From: Nocardia alni
GTDB lineage: Bacteria; Actinomycetota; Actinomycetes; Mycobacteriales; Mycobacteriaceae
Direction of reading: 5' to 3'
NCBI RefSeq assembly: GCF_019038435.1
Contig: NZ_JAGPOX010000014.1
Location: forward strand, 27,420 to 91,419
Length of the DNA stretch: 64,000 bases
Part shown: in pieces, positions 42,012 through 54,557 of the stretch
Numbering within the stretch: position 1 is the first letter of the stretch
Layout: each line of letters begins with the position of its first letter
The notes under the pieces: model-generated
What the model saw: the letters and a program-made list of their open reading frames with translations, nothing else
Databases searched by the model: none
What the model was told of the DNA's origin: nothing
Translations under genes and position numbers: made by a program

Positions 42012-42115
42012 ACGAATCCGCGCCGACTCCGTGTCATCCGGTCTCGTCCATCGCGCATTGGTGCTGGATCGTGCTGACCTGCGGATTTCATATCGGTACC
42101 GCGTAGGCTTGTTCG

Positions 42116-43270
42116 GTGAAGCAACTGACCATCGGTGTAGTCGCGAGCTCCCGCAAGCAGGACGAGCACCGACTGGCGATCCATCCCGCGCATTTCGACC
42201 AGATCGACTCCGATCTTCGCGGCCGTGTCTTCCTGGAGCACGGCTACGGTGACCGGTTCGGCTACTCCGACCATCGCCTGGCGCCGCTGGTCGGCGCCCA
42301 TCGCACGCGCGAAGAGCTGTTCGCGGAGTGCGACGTACTACTGCTGCCGAAGCCGATGGCCGAAGACCTCGAGAGTTTGCGCCCGGGGCAGATCGTGTGG
42401 GGCTGGCCGCACTGCGTACAAGACGAGCGGATCACCCAGCTGGCCGTCGACCGCGGCCTGACCCTGATCGCCTGGGAGGCTATGAACCACTGGACGAAGG
42501 AAGGCAACTTCAGCGTTCACGTGTTCCATAAAAACAACGAGCTCGCCGGGTACTGCTCGGTCCTGCACGCGCTTGCGCTGCGTGGGTCCAGCGGCGATTA
42601 CGGGCGGCGGATGCGGGCGGCCGTCATCAGCTTCGGCGCCACCGCACGCGGCGCGGTGCGCGCGCTCTCGGCGCTCGGAATCAGTGACGTCACCGTGTTC
42701 ACCCAGCGCAGCGTCTCGGCGGTCGCCTCGCCGTTCGCCTCGGTGCGGATGCAGCATTTCCAGCGGGACCCGGTAAACCCCAGCCGGACCCTTGCCCTGA
42801 AGGCGCCCGAGCCGGGACCCCTGGCAGAAGCACTGGCCCAGTACGACGTGGTCGTCAATTGCATGCTCCAGGACACCGAGGAGCCGCTGATGTTCGTGCT
42901 GAACGAAGATCTGAACCTGTTCCCGCGTGGGACGCTGTTCGTCGACGTCTCCTGCGACGAGGGCATGGGTTTCGAGTGGGCCCGTCCGACATCGTTCGCG
43001 GACCCGATGTTCACCATCGGTGACGACCTGCACAACTACGGCGTCGACCACAGCCCCTCGTTCCTGTGGAACTCCGCCACCTGGGAGAACTCCGAGGCCC
43101 TGCTCGAGTATCTGCCCATCGTGATGGCCGGTCCCGACGCCTGGGATGGCAGCGCGACGATCCGGCGCGCGATCGAGATCCGGGAGGGCAGGGTTCAGAA
43201 CCTCCGGATCCTCTCCTTCCAGCACCGTGCCGCGACCTACCCGTACGCGGTCGTCCGACCGAATCCATGA
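42116..43270 (+). CDS. Alanine dehydrogenase/PNT-family enzyme, carboxyethylornithine synthase-like
   Basis: The 384-residue protein starts with the AlaDh_PNT N-terminal domain (VVASSRKQDEHRLAIHP, VFLEHGYGDRFGY), including Lys and Arg in the substrate pocket. The NAD domain contains AVISFGATARGAVRALSALG (G-x-x-x-x-G) and later VDVSCDEGMGFEWARPT. These features are closest to the N5-(carboxyethyl)ornithine synthase/saccharopine dehydrogenase-like branch rather than to true alanine dehydrogenase. The GTG start at 42116 is used. The gene stands alone; the product is inferred from the fold only. Confidence 0.75.
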   Translation: MKQLTIGVVASSRKQDEHRLAIHPAHFDQIDSDLRGRVFLEHGYGDRFGYSDHRLAPLVGAHRTREELFAECDVLLLPKPMAEDLESLRPGQIVWGWPHCVQDERITQLAVDRGLTLIAWEAMNHWTKEGNFSVHVFHKNNELAGYCSVLHALALRGSSGDYGRRMRAAVISFGATARGAVRALSALGISDVTVFTQRSVSAVASPFASVRMQHFQRDPVNPSRTLALKAPEPGPLAEALAQYDVVVNCMLQDTEEPLMFVLNEDLNLFPRGTLFVDVSCDEGMGFEWARPTSFADPMFTIGDDLHNYGVDHSPSFLWNSATWENSEALLEYLPIVMAGPDAWDGSATIRRAIEIREGRVQNLRILSFQHRAATYPYAVVRPNP

Positions 43271-43317
43271 AGCCGGCACCGAGAACGTTTCGATCAGACG
43301 CACCATAGGCTTGGCCC

Positions 43318-43749
43318 ATGCGGTTGACCGAGCGAGACGCCCTGGACCGGTTCCGGGCGGCGCGGGTGGCGCGGCTGGCGACGGTGAGCGCGGAGGGGCA
43401 GCCGCATGTGGTGCCGGTGACCTTCGCGCTCTCGCCGGGCGAGGGTGATCCGGTCGCGGTGTTCGCGATCGACCACAAGCCGAAGACCACGACGGATCTG
43501 CGGCGGTTGCGAAATATCGTTGCCACCGAACGTGTTTCGCTGCTGGCCGATGAGTACTCCGAGGAGTGGGATCGGCTGTGGTGGGTTCGATTGGACGGCG
43601 CCGCGCGAGTTCTGACCGAACCGGACGAGCGAGCCGCGCCGGTCAGCTGGCTCGTCACGAAATATCCTCAGTACCAAGATAATCCGCCACAGGGGCCGGT
43701 TGTGTGGATCGCGGTGGGCGCCGTGGCGGGCTGGGCCTACGCGGGCTGA
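43318..43749 (+). CDS. F420-type split-barrel oxidoreductase (TIGR03668 group)
   Basis: The 143-residue protein has the pyridoxamine-phosphate-oxidase-like split barrel: RFRAARVARLATVSAEGQPHVVPVTFAL, then IDHKPKTTTDLRRLRNI and YSEEWDRLWWVRLDGAARVL. This is the actinobacterial TIGR03668 PPOX-class family, some members of which bind F420. It follows the dehydrogenase gene at 47 bp and has its own good start. The physiological substrate is unknown. Confidence 0.85.
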   Translation: MRLTERDALDRFRAARVARLATVSAEGQPHVVPVTFALSPGEGDPVAVFAIDHKPKTTTDLRRLRNIVATERVSLLADEYSEEWDRLWWVRLDGAARVLTEPDERAAPVSWLVTKYPQYQDNPPQGPVVWIAVGAVAGWAYAG

Positions 43750-43841
43750 CGAACGGCCACGGCTTCCGACGCTGGTCACCGGCCGTCAGCCCCAGCGCAC
43801 AGAGGGTGAGGTAGAGCGGAACTCACTGCTGGTAGCTGTGC

Positions 43842-46472
43842 CTACTCCCCGCCCCCGGGCTCGTCATCCCCGAGCGTCGGCTCCGCATCTCCCCCGCCCC
43901 GGATCGTGTACAGCAACCCGTCGAGTTCATCGGGTTTGACCAGCACGTCCCGGGCCTTGGAGCCCTCGCTGGGCCCCACGACCCCGCGCGTCTCCATCAG
44001 ATCCATCAACCGGCCCGCCTTGGCGAACCCGACCCGCAGCTTGCGCTGCAACATCGAGGTCGAGCCGAACTGGGAGGTGACCACCAGCTCCACGGCCTGC
44101 ACGAACAAGTCCAGATCGTCGCCGATATCCGCGTCGACGTCCTTCTTCTCCCCGGCCTTCGCCGCCGTGACGCCCTCGGTGTAGTCGGGCTCGGCCTGGT
44201 TCTTGGCGAAGTCGACGACGGCCTGGATCTCCTCGTCGGAGATGAACGCGCCCTGCAGGCGGGTCGGCTTCGAGGCGCCCATCGGCAGGAACAAGCCGTC
44301 GCCCATGCCGATCAGCTTCTCCGCGCCCGGCTGATCCAGGATGACGCGCGAGTCGGTCAGCGAGGAGGTGGCGAACGCGAGGCGCGAGGGCACGTTGGTC
44401 TTGATCAGGCCGGTGACCACGTCGACCGACGGCCGCTGCGTGGCCAGCACCAGGTGAATGCCCGCCGCGCGGGCCTTCTGGGTGATGCGCACGATCGCGT
44501 CTTCGACGTCGCGGGGCGCGGTCATCATCAGGTCCGCGAGCTCGTCCACGATAGCCAGGATGTACGGATACGGGCGGTACACTCGCTCGCTGCCCAGCGG
44601 CGTGGTGATCTGCCCGGACTTCACCTTCTTGTTGAAGTCGTCGATATGCCGGACCTTGCTCGCCTGCATGTCCTGGTAGCGCTGTTCCATCTCTTCCACC
44701 AGCCAGGCCAGCGCCGCGGCGGCCTTCTTCGGCTGGGTGATGATGGGCGTGATCAGATGCGGAATGCCCTCGTACGGTGTGAGTTCCACCATCTTCGGGT
44801 CGATCAGGATCATCCGCACCTCATCGGGGGTGGCGCGGTGCAGCAGCGAGATCAGCATCGAGTTCACGAAGCTGGACTTACCCGATCCGGTGGAGCCGGC
44901 GACCAGCAGATGCGGCATCTTGGTCAGATTCGCCGACAGGTACTCGCCCTCGATATTCTTGCCGAGGCCGATCACCAAGGGCTGGTGATCGTTTCGGGTC
45001 GAGGGGGCTTTGAGCACGTCGGCCAGGCGCACGAGTTCACGGTCGGCGTTGGGTACCTCGATGCCGACGGCCGACTTGCCCGGGATCGGTGCGAGCAGCC
45101 GAACATTCTCCGTCGCAACGGCATACGCGATATTGCGGGCCAGCGCGGTGATCTTCTCGACCTTCACTCCGGGCCCGAGTTCCACCTCGTAGCGGGTGAC
45201 CGTCGGGCCGCGCACGAATCCGGTGACCGCGGCGTCGATCTTGAACTGCACCAAGACCTCGGTGATCGCCTCGATCATCGATTCGTTGGCGGCACTGCGC
45301 TTCTTGGGCGGATCGCCGTCGGTGAGCAGGGACAGCGGCGGCAGCAGGTAATCGCCGTCGACTTCGCGCTCGGTGACGAACTCCATTTGCTGCGGCGGCG
45401 GGGGCGGCGGCGTCTGATCGACGACCTTGGGCGCCTTGCGTTTCGGCTTGACCGGTTCGGCCGGGGCCTCTGCGGGCTTGTCGGCGATCACCTTCGCGTC
45501 CTGTAGCGGAGGTTCGCCCATCACTTCGGTCGCGGAGTCCGATCCACCGAATTCGTCGGCCGGGTAGTTCTCCTGCGGGCTGCGGCCGCGACGGCGGGAA
45601 CGCGGGCGCGCCTCGTGCAGCGGAAGGCCGTTCTCGTCATAGCCTTGCTCGCCGTAGAGTCCGTATTGCTCGTCGTACGAATCGTATTCGTCGAGCGAAT
45701 CGACGCCGAACAGCCACCGCAGCCGCGCAGGCACCTCGCGCACCGTCGTCCCGGTGAGCAGCAGCAGCCCGAAAGCCATGGCCAGCAACAACAGTGGCAT
45801 CGCCAGCCACGCGGTGAGGCCGTTGCGCAGCGGGCCGCCCATGACGAATCCGATGAATCCGGCGGCGTGCGCGCGAGCGTGCGGGTCGGTGGGCGAACCG
45901 GCCGCGATATGCCACACGCCCAGGAACGGCAGTCCCAGCAGCAAACCGCCCAGCACCAGCCGCGGCCGGATCTCCGGATGCGGTTCGCTGCGCATCAGAA
46001 TCACCGCGATCCCGCTGGCCACGAACGGCAGCGCCGCCGAGGCGGATCCGGCGAGCAGTCGCACGGCGGCATCGATCGCGTGCCCGACCGGACCGCCCGC
46101 ACCCAGCCATACCGCCGCGGCGATGACCACGCCGAAGGCGACCAGCGCCAACGCGACCCCGTCGCGGCGATGGTGATGCTCGATCTCCCCGGCACGGCTC
46201 AGCGTGCGAGTGGTAGCCCCCAGGCCACGGGCGAGCGCGGTCCAGCCGCTGCCGATACCGCGCCGGAACACCGCGGCGGGTGCGGTGCCCGAAGCCCGTC
46301 GTGGAGCCGGGCGGCGGGCGGGGGCGGTGCGCCCGCGCGCAGTCGAACCTGTCCGCGCACCGCCTTTGGATCCGGTACGTGAACCGGCCGAACGGGACCC
46401 TGCTGGAGCCCTCCCCCGTGCCGATCCCGCCCGCGAACGCGATGCCGTGGTACTGCGGGACTTGCCTGCCAT
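43842..46472 (-). CDS. ftsK: DNA translocase FtsK
   Basis: The 876-residue septal DNA pump has a basic Ser/Arg/Gly-rich N-terminus (1-75) and four to five membrane helices (about 110-230). An acidic/proline-rich linker follows (280-380), then the RecA-like motor with Walker A GSTGSGKSS (about residue 527) and Walker B ILAIVDELADLMM. The C-terminal gamma winged helix (FGSTSMLQRKLRVGFAKAGRLMDLMETRGVV) reads the KOPS sites. The length suits actinobacterial FtsK/SpoIIIE. It lies between the argA region and RNase J, the order of M. tuberculosis Rv2748c. Confidence 0.95.
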   Translation of the reverse strand: MAGKSRSTTASRSRAGSARGRAPAGSRSAGSRTGSKGGARTGSTARGRTAPARRPAPRRASGTAPAAVFRRGIGSGWTALARGLGATTRTLSRAGEIEHHHRRDGVALALVAFGVVIAAAVWLGAGGPVGHAIDAAVRLLAGSASAALPFVASGIAVILMRSEPHPEIRPRLVLGGLLLGLPFLGVWHIAAGSPTDPHARAHAAGFIGFVMGGPLRNGLTAWLAMPLLLLAMAFGLLLLTGTTVREVPARLRWLFGVDSLDEYDSYDEQYGLYGEQGYDENGLPLHEARPRSRRRGRSPQENYPADEFGGSDSATEVMGEPPLQDAKVIADKPAEAPAEPVKPKRKAPKVVDQTPPPPPPQQMEFVTEREVDGDYLLPPLSLLTDGDPPKKRSAANESMIEAITEVLVQFKIDAAVTGFVRGPTVTRYEVELGPGVKVEKITALARNIAYAVATENVRLLAPIPGKSAVGIEVPNADRELVRLADVLKAPSTRNDHQPLVIGLGKNIEGEYLSANLTKMPHLLVAGSTGSGKSSFVNSMLISLLHRATPDEVRMILIDPKMVELTPYEGIPHLITPIITQPKKAAAALAWLVEEMEQRYQDMQASKVRHIDDFNKKVKSGQITTPLGSERVYRPYPYILAIVDELADLMMTAPRDVEDAIVRITQKARAAGIHLVLATQRPSVDVVTGLIKTNVPSRLAFATSSLTDSRVILDQPGAEKLIGMGDGLFLPMGASKPTRLQGAFISDEEIQAVVDFAKNQAEPDYTEGVTAAKAGEKKDVDADIGDDLDLFVQAVELVVTSQFGSTSMLQRKLRVGFAKAGRLMDLMETRGVVGPSEGSKARDVLVKPDELDGLLYTIRGGGDAEPTLGDDEPGGGE

Positions 46473-46745
46473 GACTCACAGGCTAGCCGCAACAGCCCCA
46501 TCCAGACCATCCGCAACACCCACACCACCGAGTGATCCTTCGCGACACGCCGTGCGCGGCGACGCTATCCGGTCACGAACCCGTCGGATCCCTCGGCGAC
46601 AGACGCCTGATAGTCCTCGGCATATGTCGTCGAGTTCATTGAGACAGCCGAATAGCTACCCCCCGAGCTGGGAAGCTCCCACTATTCGAGGTGAATCGCA
46701 CTCCGCTATGGTGCGCCACAATTACCTTCCGGAAATCTGAGGAAA

Positions 46746-47651
46746 ATGACCATGGCGGTTCAAGGTGTTGTAACTTCCGAGTATCAGGGTTTCCATTCCG
46801 AATGCCTGACCCAGCCGCATCCGGATTCCGTCACCGCTCCGGTCGTACTGGTCGGGGGCGCATTCAACCGTAAAGAGACGTGGGGCCGCTTCGGCCGCGC
46901 CTTGGCGACGGATGCCACGCTGGTCACGGTCGACCTGCCCGGCTGGGGAGATATGGAAGTACTGCCCGCCCGCTACGGTGTCGACTTCCTCGCCCATGCG
47001 CTGCACGAGGTTCTTCTCGCGGGCGGTCACGATACGGTCAACGTATTCGGCGGGTCCTATGGCAGCGCTATCGCCTATCGGCTGGCCCAGTTATATCCCG
47101 AACAGGTGCGCCGGCTGGCACTGTTCGGCACGATGTCGCAGATTCCGGACTATGTACGACCGGAATTCCTGCGCACGATCGAATTGATGAGAGCCGGGCG
47201 GATCGAGGAGTTCGCCGAGTGCTGCCTCCAGTTGCTGATGTGCCAGGACCCCACCGTCCCGGTGACCAATCGCGACACCGTAGCCGACATACTGCGCACG
47301 GTGTTCCTCAGCGTAAGCCCGGATGATTTGGCAAAGTACGAGCAGAACACCCTGCGGCTGCTGGAGCACGATCTGTACCTGCCGCATCCGCCCATCTCGG
47401 CGCCGGTGCTGGTCGGTGTCGGCGAATACGATCCCCTCACCCGTCCGGAGTTCTGCCGCGCCACCGCGACTACGTGTCCGGACGCACGGTTCGTTCAGCT
47501 GCGTAACGCCGACCATTCGGTGCACCTGGAGATACCCTACGAACTGTCCGACTTGATGTTGCGGTTCTTCACGGATCGATCGCTGGACGGACTGGACTAC
47601 TGCCGCTCGGTGGAGTACATGCCCACTACCGACGCGAGTAGGGCAATATAG
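46746..47651 (+). CDS. Alpha/beta hydrolase divergent from ftsK
   Basis: The 301-residue protein has the nucleophile elbow GGSYGS, the oxyanion region VVLVGGAFNRKETWGRF, a late Asp in LVGVGEYDPLT and the His in LRNADHSVHLEI. It resembles antibiotic-cluster and lipase-type hydrolases. GAGGAAA lies upstream; with tight spacing to 46746, the second ATG at 46752 is equally plausible. It is an insertion relative to the M. tuberculosis order ftsK-Rv2749. The intergenic 272 bp holds the two divergent promoters; no other element was seen. Confidence 0.82.
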   Translation: MTMAVQGVVTSEYQGFHSECLTQPHPDSVTAPVVLVGGAFNRKETWGRFGRALATDATLVTVDLPGWGDMEVLPARYGVDFLAHALHEVLLAGGHDTVNVFGGSYGSAIAYRLAQLYPEQVRRLALFGTMSQIPDYVRPEFLRTIELMRAGRIEEFAECCLQLLMCQDPTVPVTNRDTVADILRTVFLSVSPDDLAKYEQNTLRLLEHDLYLPHPPISAPVLVGVGEYDPLTRPEFCRATATTCPDARFVQLRNADHSVHLEIPYELSDLMLRFFTDRSLDGLDYCRSVEYMPTTDASRAI

Positions 47652-47702
47652 GCGCCCCACCTCGACCGGGAGTCGCGGCGGGGCGAGCGCCCCAGGCGGC
47701 AA

Positions 47703-48329
47703 TCAGACGCTGCGGTCGGACTCGTCGATCGCCTTGACGTCCTCGGGCGAACCTGTCGCCTCGAGACGAACCGCGTGACGGCCGAAGGCATGGAGCACCA
47801 ACTCCGACGGCTGCCCGGTGAGCACCACCTCGGAACTGCCGTCGACGCGATGCGCGGTGACCCGCTCTCCCTGCGGCGTGGCCAGCACCAGCGTCACCGG
47901 CGCCTTGCGGTACGACATGCGCGACATCCGCCGCAGCGTGGTCCACAGCTGCGCCTGATCGGCGGCATCCAATTCCCTCGGTTCCCAGCCGAATTCGGCA
48001 CGCCGCACGTCCTCGTGGTGCACGAACATCTCGGTGAGGTTGGCCACGGCGTCGATCGGGCGCAGCGGCGACCACCACGGCGGTCCGGTGCGGATCTGTT
48101 CCAGCAGTTCGGTGAACGGCCGCTGCGCCGCCTTGGCCTGCACCGACTCGGTGTATCCGGCGAACGATTCGATCATGATGCCGGGTGCGGCGTCGGGCCG
48201 CCGCTCACGAACGACCAAGTGCGCGGCCAGATCTCGCACCGTCCAGTGACCACACAGCGTGGGCGCGTCCGGCCCGGCGGCCGTCATGGTCACGACCAAC
48301 GCCCGCCGCTCCCGCTGAGCCATACTCAT
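47703..48329 (-). CDS. TIGR03085 family metal-binding protein
   Basis: The 208-residue protein has the DinB/MDMPI-type four-helix fold with LCGHWTVRDLAAHLVVRERRPDAAPG and MFVHHEDVRRAEFGW, the His residues expected to bind a divalent metal, as in mycothiol-dependent maleylpyruvate isomerases. Function is unknown, but the family is almost confined to mycothiol-producing actinobacteria. It lies 39 bp after the RNase J stop in the same direction, so it may be read from the dapA-rnj transcript. Confidence 0.85.
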   Translation of the reverse strand: MSMAQRERRALVVTMTAAGPDAPTLCGHWTVRDLAAHLVVRERRPDAAPGIMIESFAGYTESVQAKAAQRPFTELLEQIRTGPPWWSPLRPIDAVANLTEMFVHHEDVRRAEFGWEPRELDAADQAQLWTTLRRMSRMSYRKAPVTLVLATPQGERVTAHRVDGSSEVVLTGQPSELVLHAFGRHAVRLEATGSPEDVKAIDESDRSV

Positions 48330-48368
48330 GAGTAGAGCCTAGCGCCAGCGGGGGCGGTCGTCGCTTCG

Positions 48369-51622
<3,254 letters not shown>

Positions 51623-51750
51623 TCACGGCTGCTCCAGGATTGCCGCGGCGGGAAATTCAGAGCGAACTCACAGCTTGCGACATCACGACGACATTTATTC
51701 GGCGTCAGATTCTCCTTGAATGATGTCACTCATGGCGTCATGCTGGTGTC

Positions 51751-52269
51751 ATGGATTTGAACAAGTACACCGCCCGTCTCCGGGACGATTTGGTTGCCGC
51801 GGCCGCTCTCGGCGACGAGAAGACACAGGCCACTGCCGCCGCCCTTGCCTCGGCCACCGAGAACGCCGCGCGATTGACCCTGCTCAGCGCGCTGTCGGAT
51901 CTGGCGGCCGAGGTCAGTCGGACGCTGGGCGATCGGACCGTGCACGTTTCTCTGGACGGCGCCGACGCGACGGTGGACGTCCGCAAGAACGCTCCGAAGC
52001 CGGATGAGGAGATGCCCAGCTTCGAGGACATCACCGGCGATATCAGCCGCGTCACCCTGCGCATGGTCGATCAGATCAAGTCACGCGCCCAGCAGGCCGC
52101 CGAGCAGAGTGGGATGTCGTTGAACACCTGGCTGTCGACGACCGTCCAGGACGCGTTGCGCAATCAGCGGCATTGGGGGGCGGGACCGGGCTTCTACGAT
52201 CGCGACCGTCGCGACGGCAGCGACGACAAGAGCGACAGCGGTGACAAACCCGAGGACCTCGATATCTGA
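51751..52269 (+). CDS. HicB-like ribbon-helix-helix protein without toxin
   Basis: The 172-residue protein has an N-terminal domain with DLNKYTARLRDDLVAAAALGDEKT. It carries a C-terminal ribbon-helix-helix pattern (RVTLRMVDQIKSRAQQAAEQ, SGMSLNTWLSTTVQDALR) and an acidic tail. Such fused proteins are called HicB-family antitoxins, but no HicA-like toxin lies on either side. It may be a stand-alone regulator. GTCA-type repeats just before the start (GTCACTCATG, GTCATG twice) could be an autoregulatory site. Confidence 0.7.
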   Translation: MDLNKYTARLRDDLVAAAALGDEKTQATAAALASATENAARLTLLSALSDLAAEVSRTLGDRTVHVSLDGADATVDVRKNAPKPDEEMPSFEDITGDISRVTLRMVDQIKSRAQQAAEQSGMSLNTWLSTTVQDALRNQRHWGAGPGFYDRDRRDGSDDKSDSGDKPEDLDI

Positions 52270-52291
52270 CACGAGCTCACCCCGCTGATCG

Positions 52292-53311
52292 TCAGGTCGT
52301 CACCGCGACATTGCCCGTGGTATCGATCTCGGTACGCCGGTCGTAGTCCGGCGCGTGCACCAGGACCGTGGCCAGCACACGGCGGCCGAGCGGGAGCACC
52401 CGGACTGTCACCGAACCCGCCTGGACGGAATCCAATTCCGTTGCGGCGGAGTCGATCGCACACTGTCGCACCCAGTGCGGAACTCCCGCGAACCCGCCGT
52501 CGTCGAGCAGGATGACCTGCACCCCGCGCGCCCGCGCACCCCGCGCGGCGGCGCTGAGCTGCTCGGTCATCAGCTGCGGCGCCCGCAGGCCGTCGCGTAG
52601 TTCGGCCTCGAGCAACCGGCATTGTTCGCGCTCGGCGGGGGTCAGCGGCGCGCCCTCCGCGATCAGTTCCAGGATCGGGCGCGCCACCCGGTCCAGCCGT
52701 TCCAGCTGCCGGATCCGCTCACCGTCGGCGGCCACCAGCGTCGCCTCCGCCGCCGCCCGGGTCGCCGCCTCGTCCCGCAACAGCCGCAGCGACCGCTGGG
52801 TGGGCCGGATGATCACCGCGAACATCGAGATGGCCGCGACAGTACCCACCGGCACGATCGCCGCGGACACGATCACCTCGGTGCGTACCCCGCCCCCGGC
52901 CCCGGCGGCCACGATGACGACGGCGGTCGCGGCCATACTCAGCCACGCGGTCGTCAGACGCCCGCGCACCACCAGCGCGGCCAGCACGTAGGAGCAGGCG
53001 AAGGCCGTCAACATGCCGTTGCGAACCGGGGCGCTGCCCAGATCCGTGACGGTCAGTCCGGTGGCCACCGGCACGGCCGCGCCGACGAAGACCGTCACCG
53101 ACGGCGGCAGCGGATCGACCGGTACGCCCAGCGCCAGCGCCCCGGCCGCCACCAGCACCGCCAGCGCGGTCAGCACCTGCGCCAGCGGCTCGGCCCCCAG
53201 GTTGCCCAGCATGTACAACACGATGGTCAGCTCGAGTACCAGCAGGAACAGCCATGCCATCCCACCGCGAAGACCCAGCAGATCCCGCAGTTCACCGTGT
53301 CGCATCGCCAC
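52292..53311 (-). CDS. Membrane protein of a three-gene two-component system
   Basis: The 339-residue protein has about seven hydrophobic segments (residues 15-175), a coiled helical stretch (RLLRDEAATRAAAEATLVAADGERIRQLERL) and a C-terminal domain. The layout resembles the adjacent histidine kinase, but no HATPase N-box or G-box is recognisable. It may be a degenerate kinase or accessory sensor. Its start overlaps the kinase stop, so it is translationally coupled. An ATG two codons further (53305) is equally likely. Confidence 0.7.
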   Translation of the reverse strand: MAMRHGELRDLLGLRGGMAWLFLLVLELTIVLYMLGNLGAEPLAQVLTALAVLVAAGALALGVPVDPLPPSVTVFVGAAVPVATGLTVTDLGSAPVRNGMLTAFACSYVLAALVVRGRLTTAWLSMAATAVVIVAAGAGGGVRTEVIVSAAIVPVGTVAAISMFAVIIRPTQRSLRLLRDEAATRAAAEATLVAADGERIRQLERLDRVARPILELIAEGAPLTPAEREQCRLLEAELRDGLRAPQLMTEQLSAAARGARARGVQVILLDDGGFAGVPHWVRQCAIDSAATELDSVQAGSVTVRVLPLGRRVLATVLVHAPDYDRRTEIDTTGNVAVTT

Positions 53312-54557
53312 CCCACACCAACGTCACCGTGGTGCCCTCTCCCGGCTGCGATTCGACGAATCCGGCGCCGCCGGGCAGCTGCTGCATGCGCCCGAGGATG
53401 CTGACGGAGATGCCGAGCCGGTCCGGTGGCACCCGCCGCACATCGAACCCCACGCCGTCGTCGGTGCAGACGAGCCGCACACCGCCCGCGCTGACCGTGC
53501 AGACGACGGTCCGGTGCACCGGACCGTCGGAGGCTCCGGAGTTCGAGGCGTGGCGCAGGCTGTTGCGGACCGCCTCGCCCAACGCCGCGGCCAGGGTTCC
53601 GGCTATCGCCACGGGCATGCGCAGATCGTCGAAGCCGGGCCAGGTGCGGGTGGCGAAGCGCACGCCCGGGTCGATCTCGTGCACCGTGCCGCGCAGGAAG
53701 ACCACCGCCGACGGCACATCGAGTACCTCGGGTGCGCGCACATCACCCCGGATATCGTCCAGCTGATCCAGCGTCGCCCGCGCCTGCCGCCGCAACACCA
53801 TCTCCCCCGGCTCCGACGGCGCCGCATCCCGGGCCGCACACCGGGACGCTTCCAGCAGCGTGGACAGCACCGCATCGTGGATCAGCGCGGCGAATCTGGA
53901 GCGCTCGTAATCCCGTGCCGCCGAGGCGGCCGAGACCGCGGCGCGCCGCGCGGCGACCATCGATTCACGCTCCACCCGCGCGCCCGCACGCAGCGCACAG
54001 ACCACACACCACAGGAACAGCGTCGACAGTCCGAACGCCCGTGCGAAATCGCTCGCCGCCGCCAGCCCGGTGGTCCGCTCGACGAGATAGACGTTGGTCA
54101 GCGCGACGCCCGTCGCGCCGATCACGAGGTAGCCGACCGACATCATCAGCGGCCAGGCCAGCGCCGCGGCGATCATGCCGAGCGGCAGCATCCGATACAG
54201 CCAGACCGAGGAACCGTCGACGGTGTGCGCCCGCACCGCGAACGGCGTGATCGCCAGTGCCGCCAGGAAGCTCACCGCCGCCAGGCCCGACGCCGCGCGA
54301 ATCACCGCCGGACTCGATCGGACGGACAGCACCGCGAGCACCGGGAACATGCCGAACGTCAGGACCGCGGCCAGCGGGGGCCACCACGGCGGGGCCGTCC
54401 TGCCCTGCTGGACGATCTCGGGTATGGCGACCAGCCCCATGATGATTCCGCCCAGCCCCAGTGACAGGCCGAGGCTTCGAGTGATCCCGGATCGGCCCCA
54501 CCGCACCGACGCCCTCGAGCCTGATCGCCCGGTATCCAGGACGCCGGGCATGGTCAT
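53292..54557 (-). CDS. Sensor histidine kinase
   Basis: The 421-residue protein has six hydrophobic segments (about 25-185) and an HPK7-type dimerisation helix with the phospho-accepting histidine in RFAALIHDAVLSTLLEA (His227). The HATPase_c domain shows N-box GEAVRNSLRHA and G1 box DDGVGFDVRR. The stimulus is unknown; the lack of an extracellular domain suggests membrane sensing. It overlaps the response regulator stop by 4 bp (54554-54557) and the downstream membrane gene start. Confidence 0.87.
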   Translation of the reverse strand: MTMPGVLDTGRSGSRASVRWGRSGITRSLGLSLGLGGIIMGLVAIPEIVQQGRTAPPWWPPLAAVLTFGMFPVLAVLSVRSSPAVIRAASGLAAVSFLAALAITPFAVRAHTVDGSSVWLYRMLPLGMIAAALAWPLMMSVGYLVIGATGVALTNVYLVERTTGLAAASDFARAFGLSTLFLWCVVCALRAGARVERESMVAARRAAVSAASAARDYERSRFAALIHDAVLSTLLEASRCAARDAAPSEPGEMVLRRQARATLDQLDDIRGDVRAPEVLDVPSAVVFLRGTVHEIDPGVRFATRTWPGFDDLRMPVAIAGTLAAALGEAVRNSLRHASNSGASDGPVHRTVVCTVSAGGVRLVCTDDGVGFDVRRVPPDRLGISVSILGRMQQLPGGAGFVESQPGEGTTVTLVWGGDATR

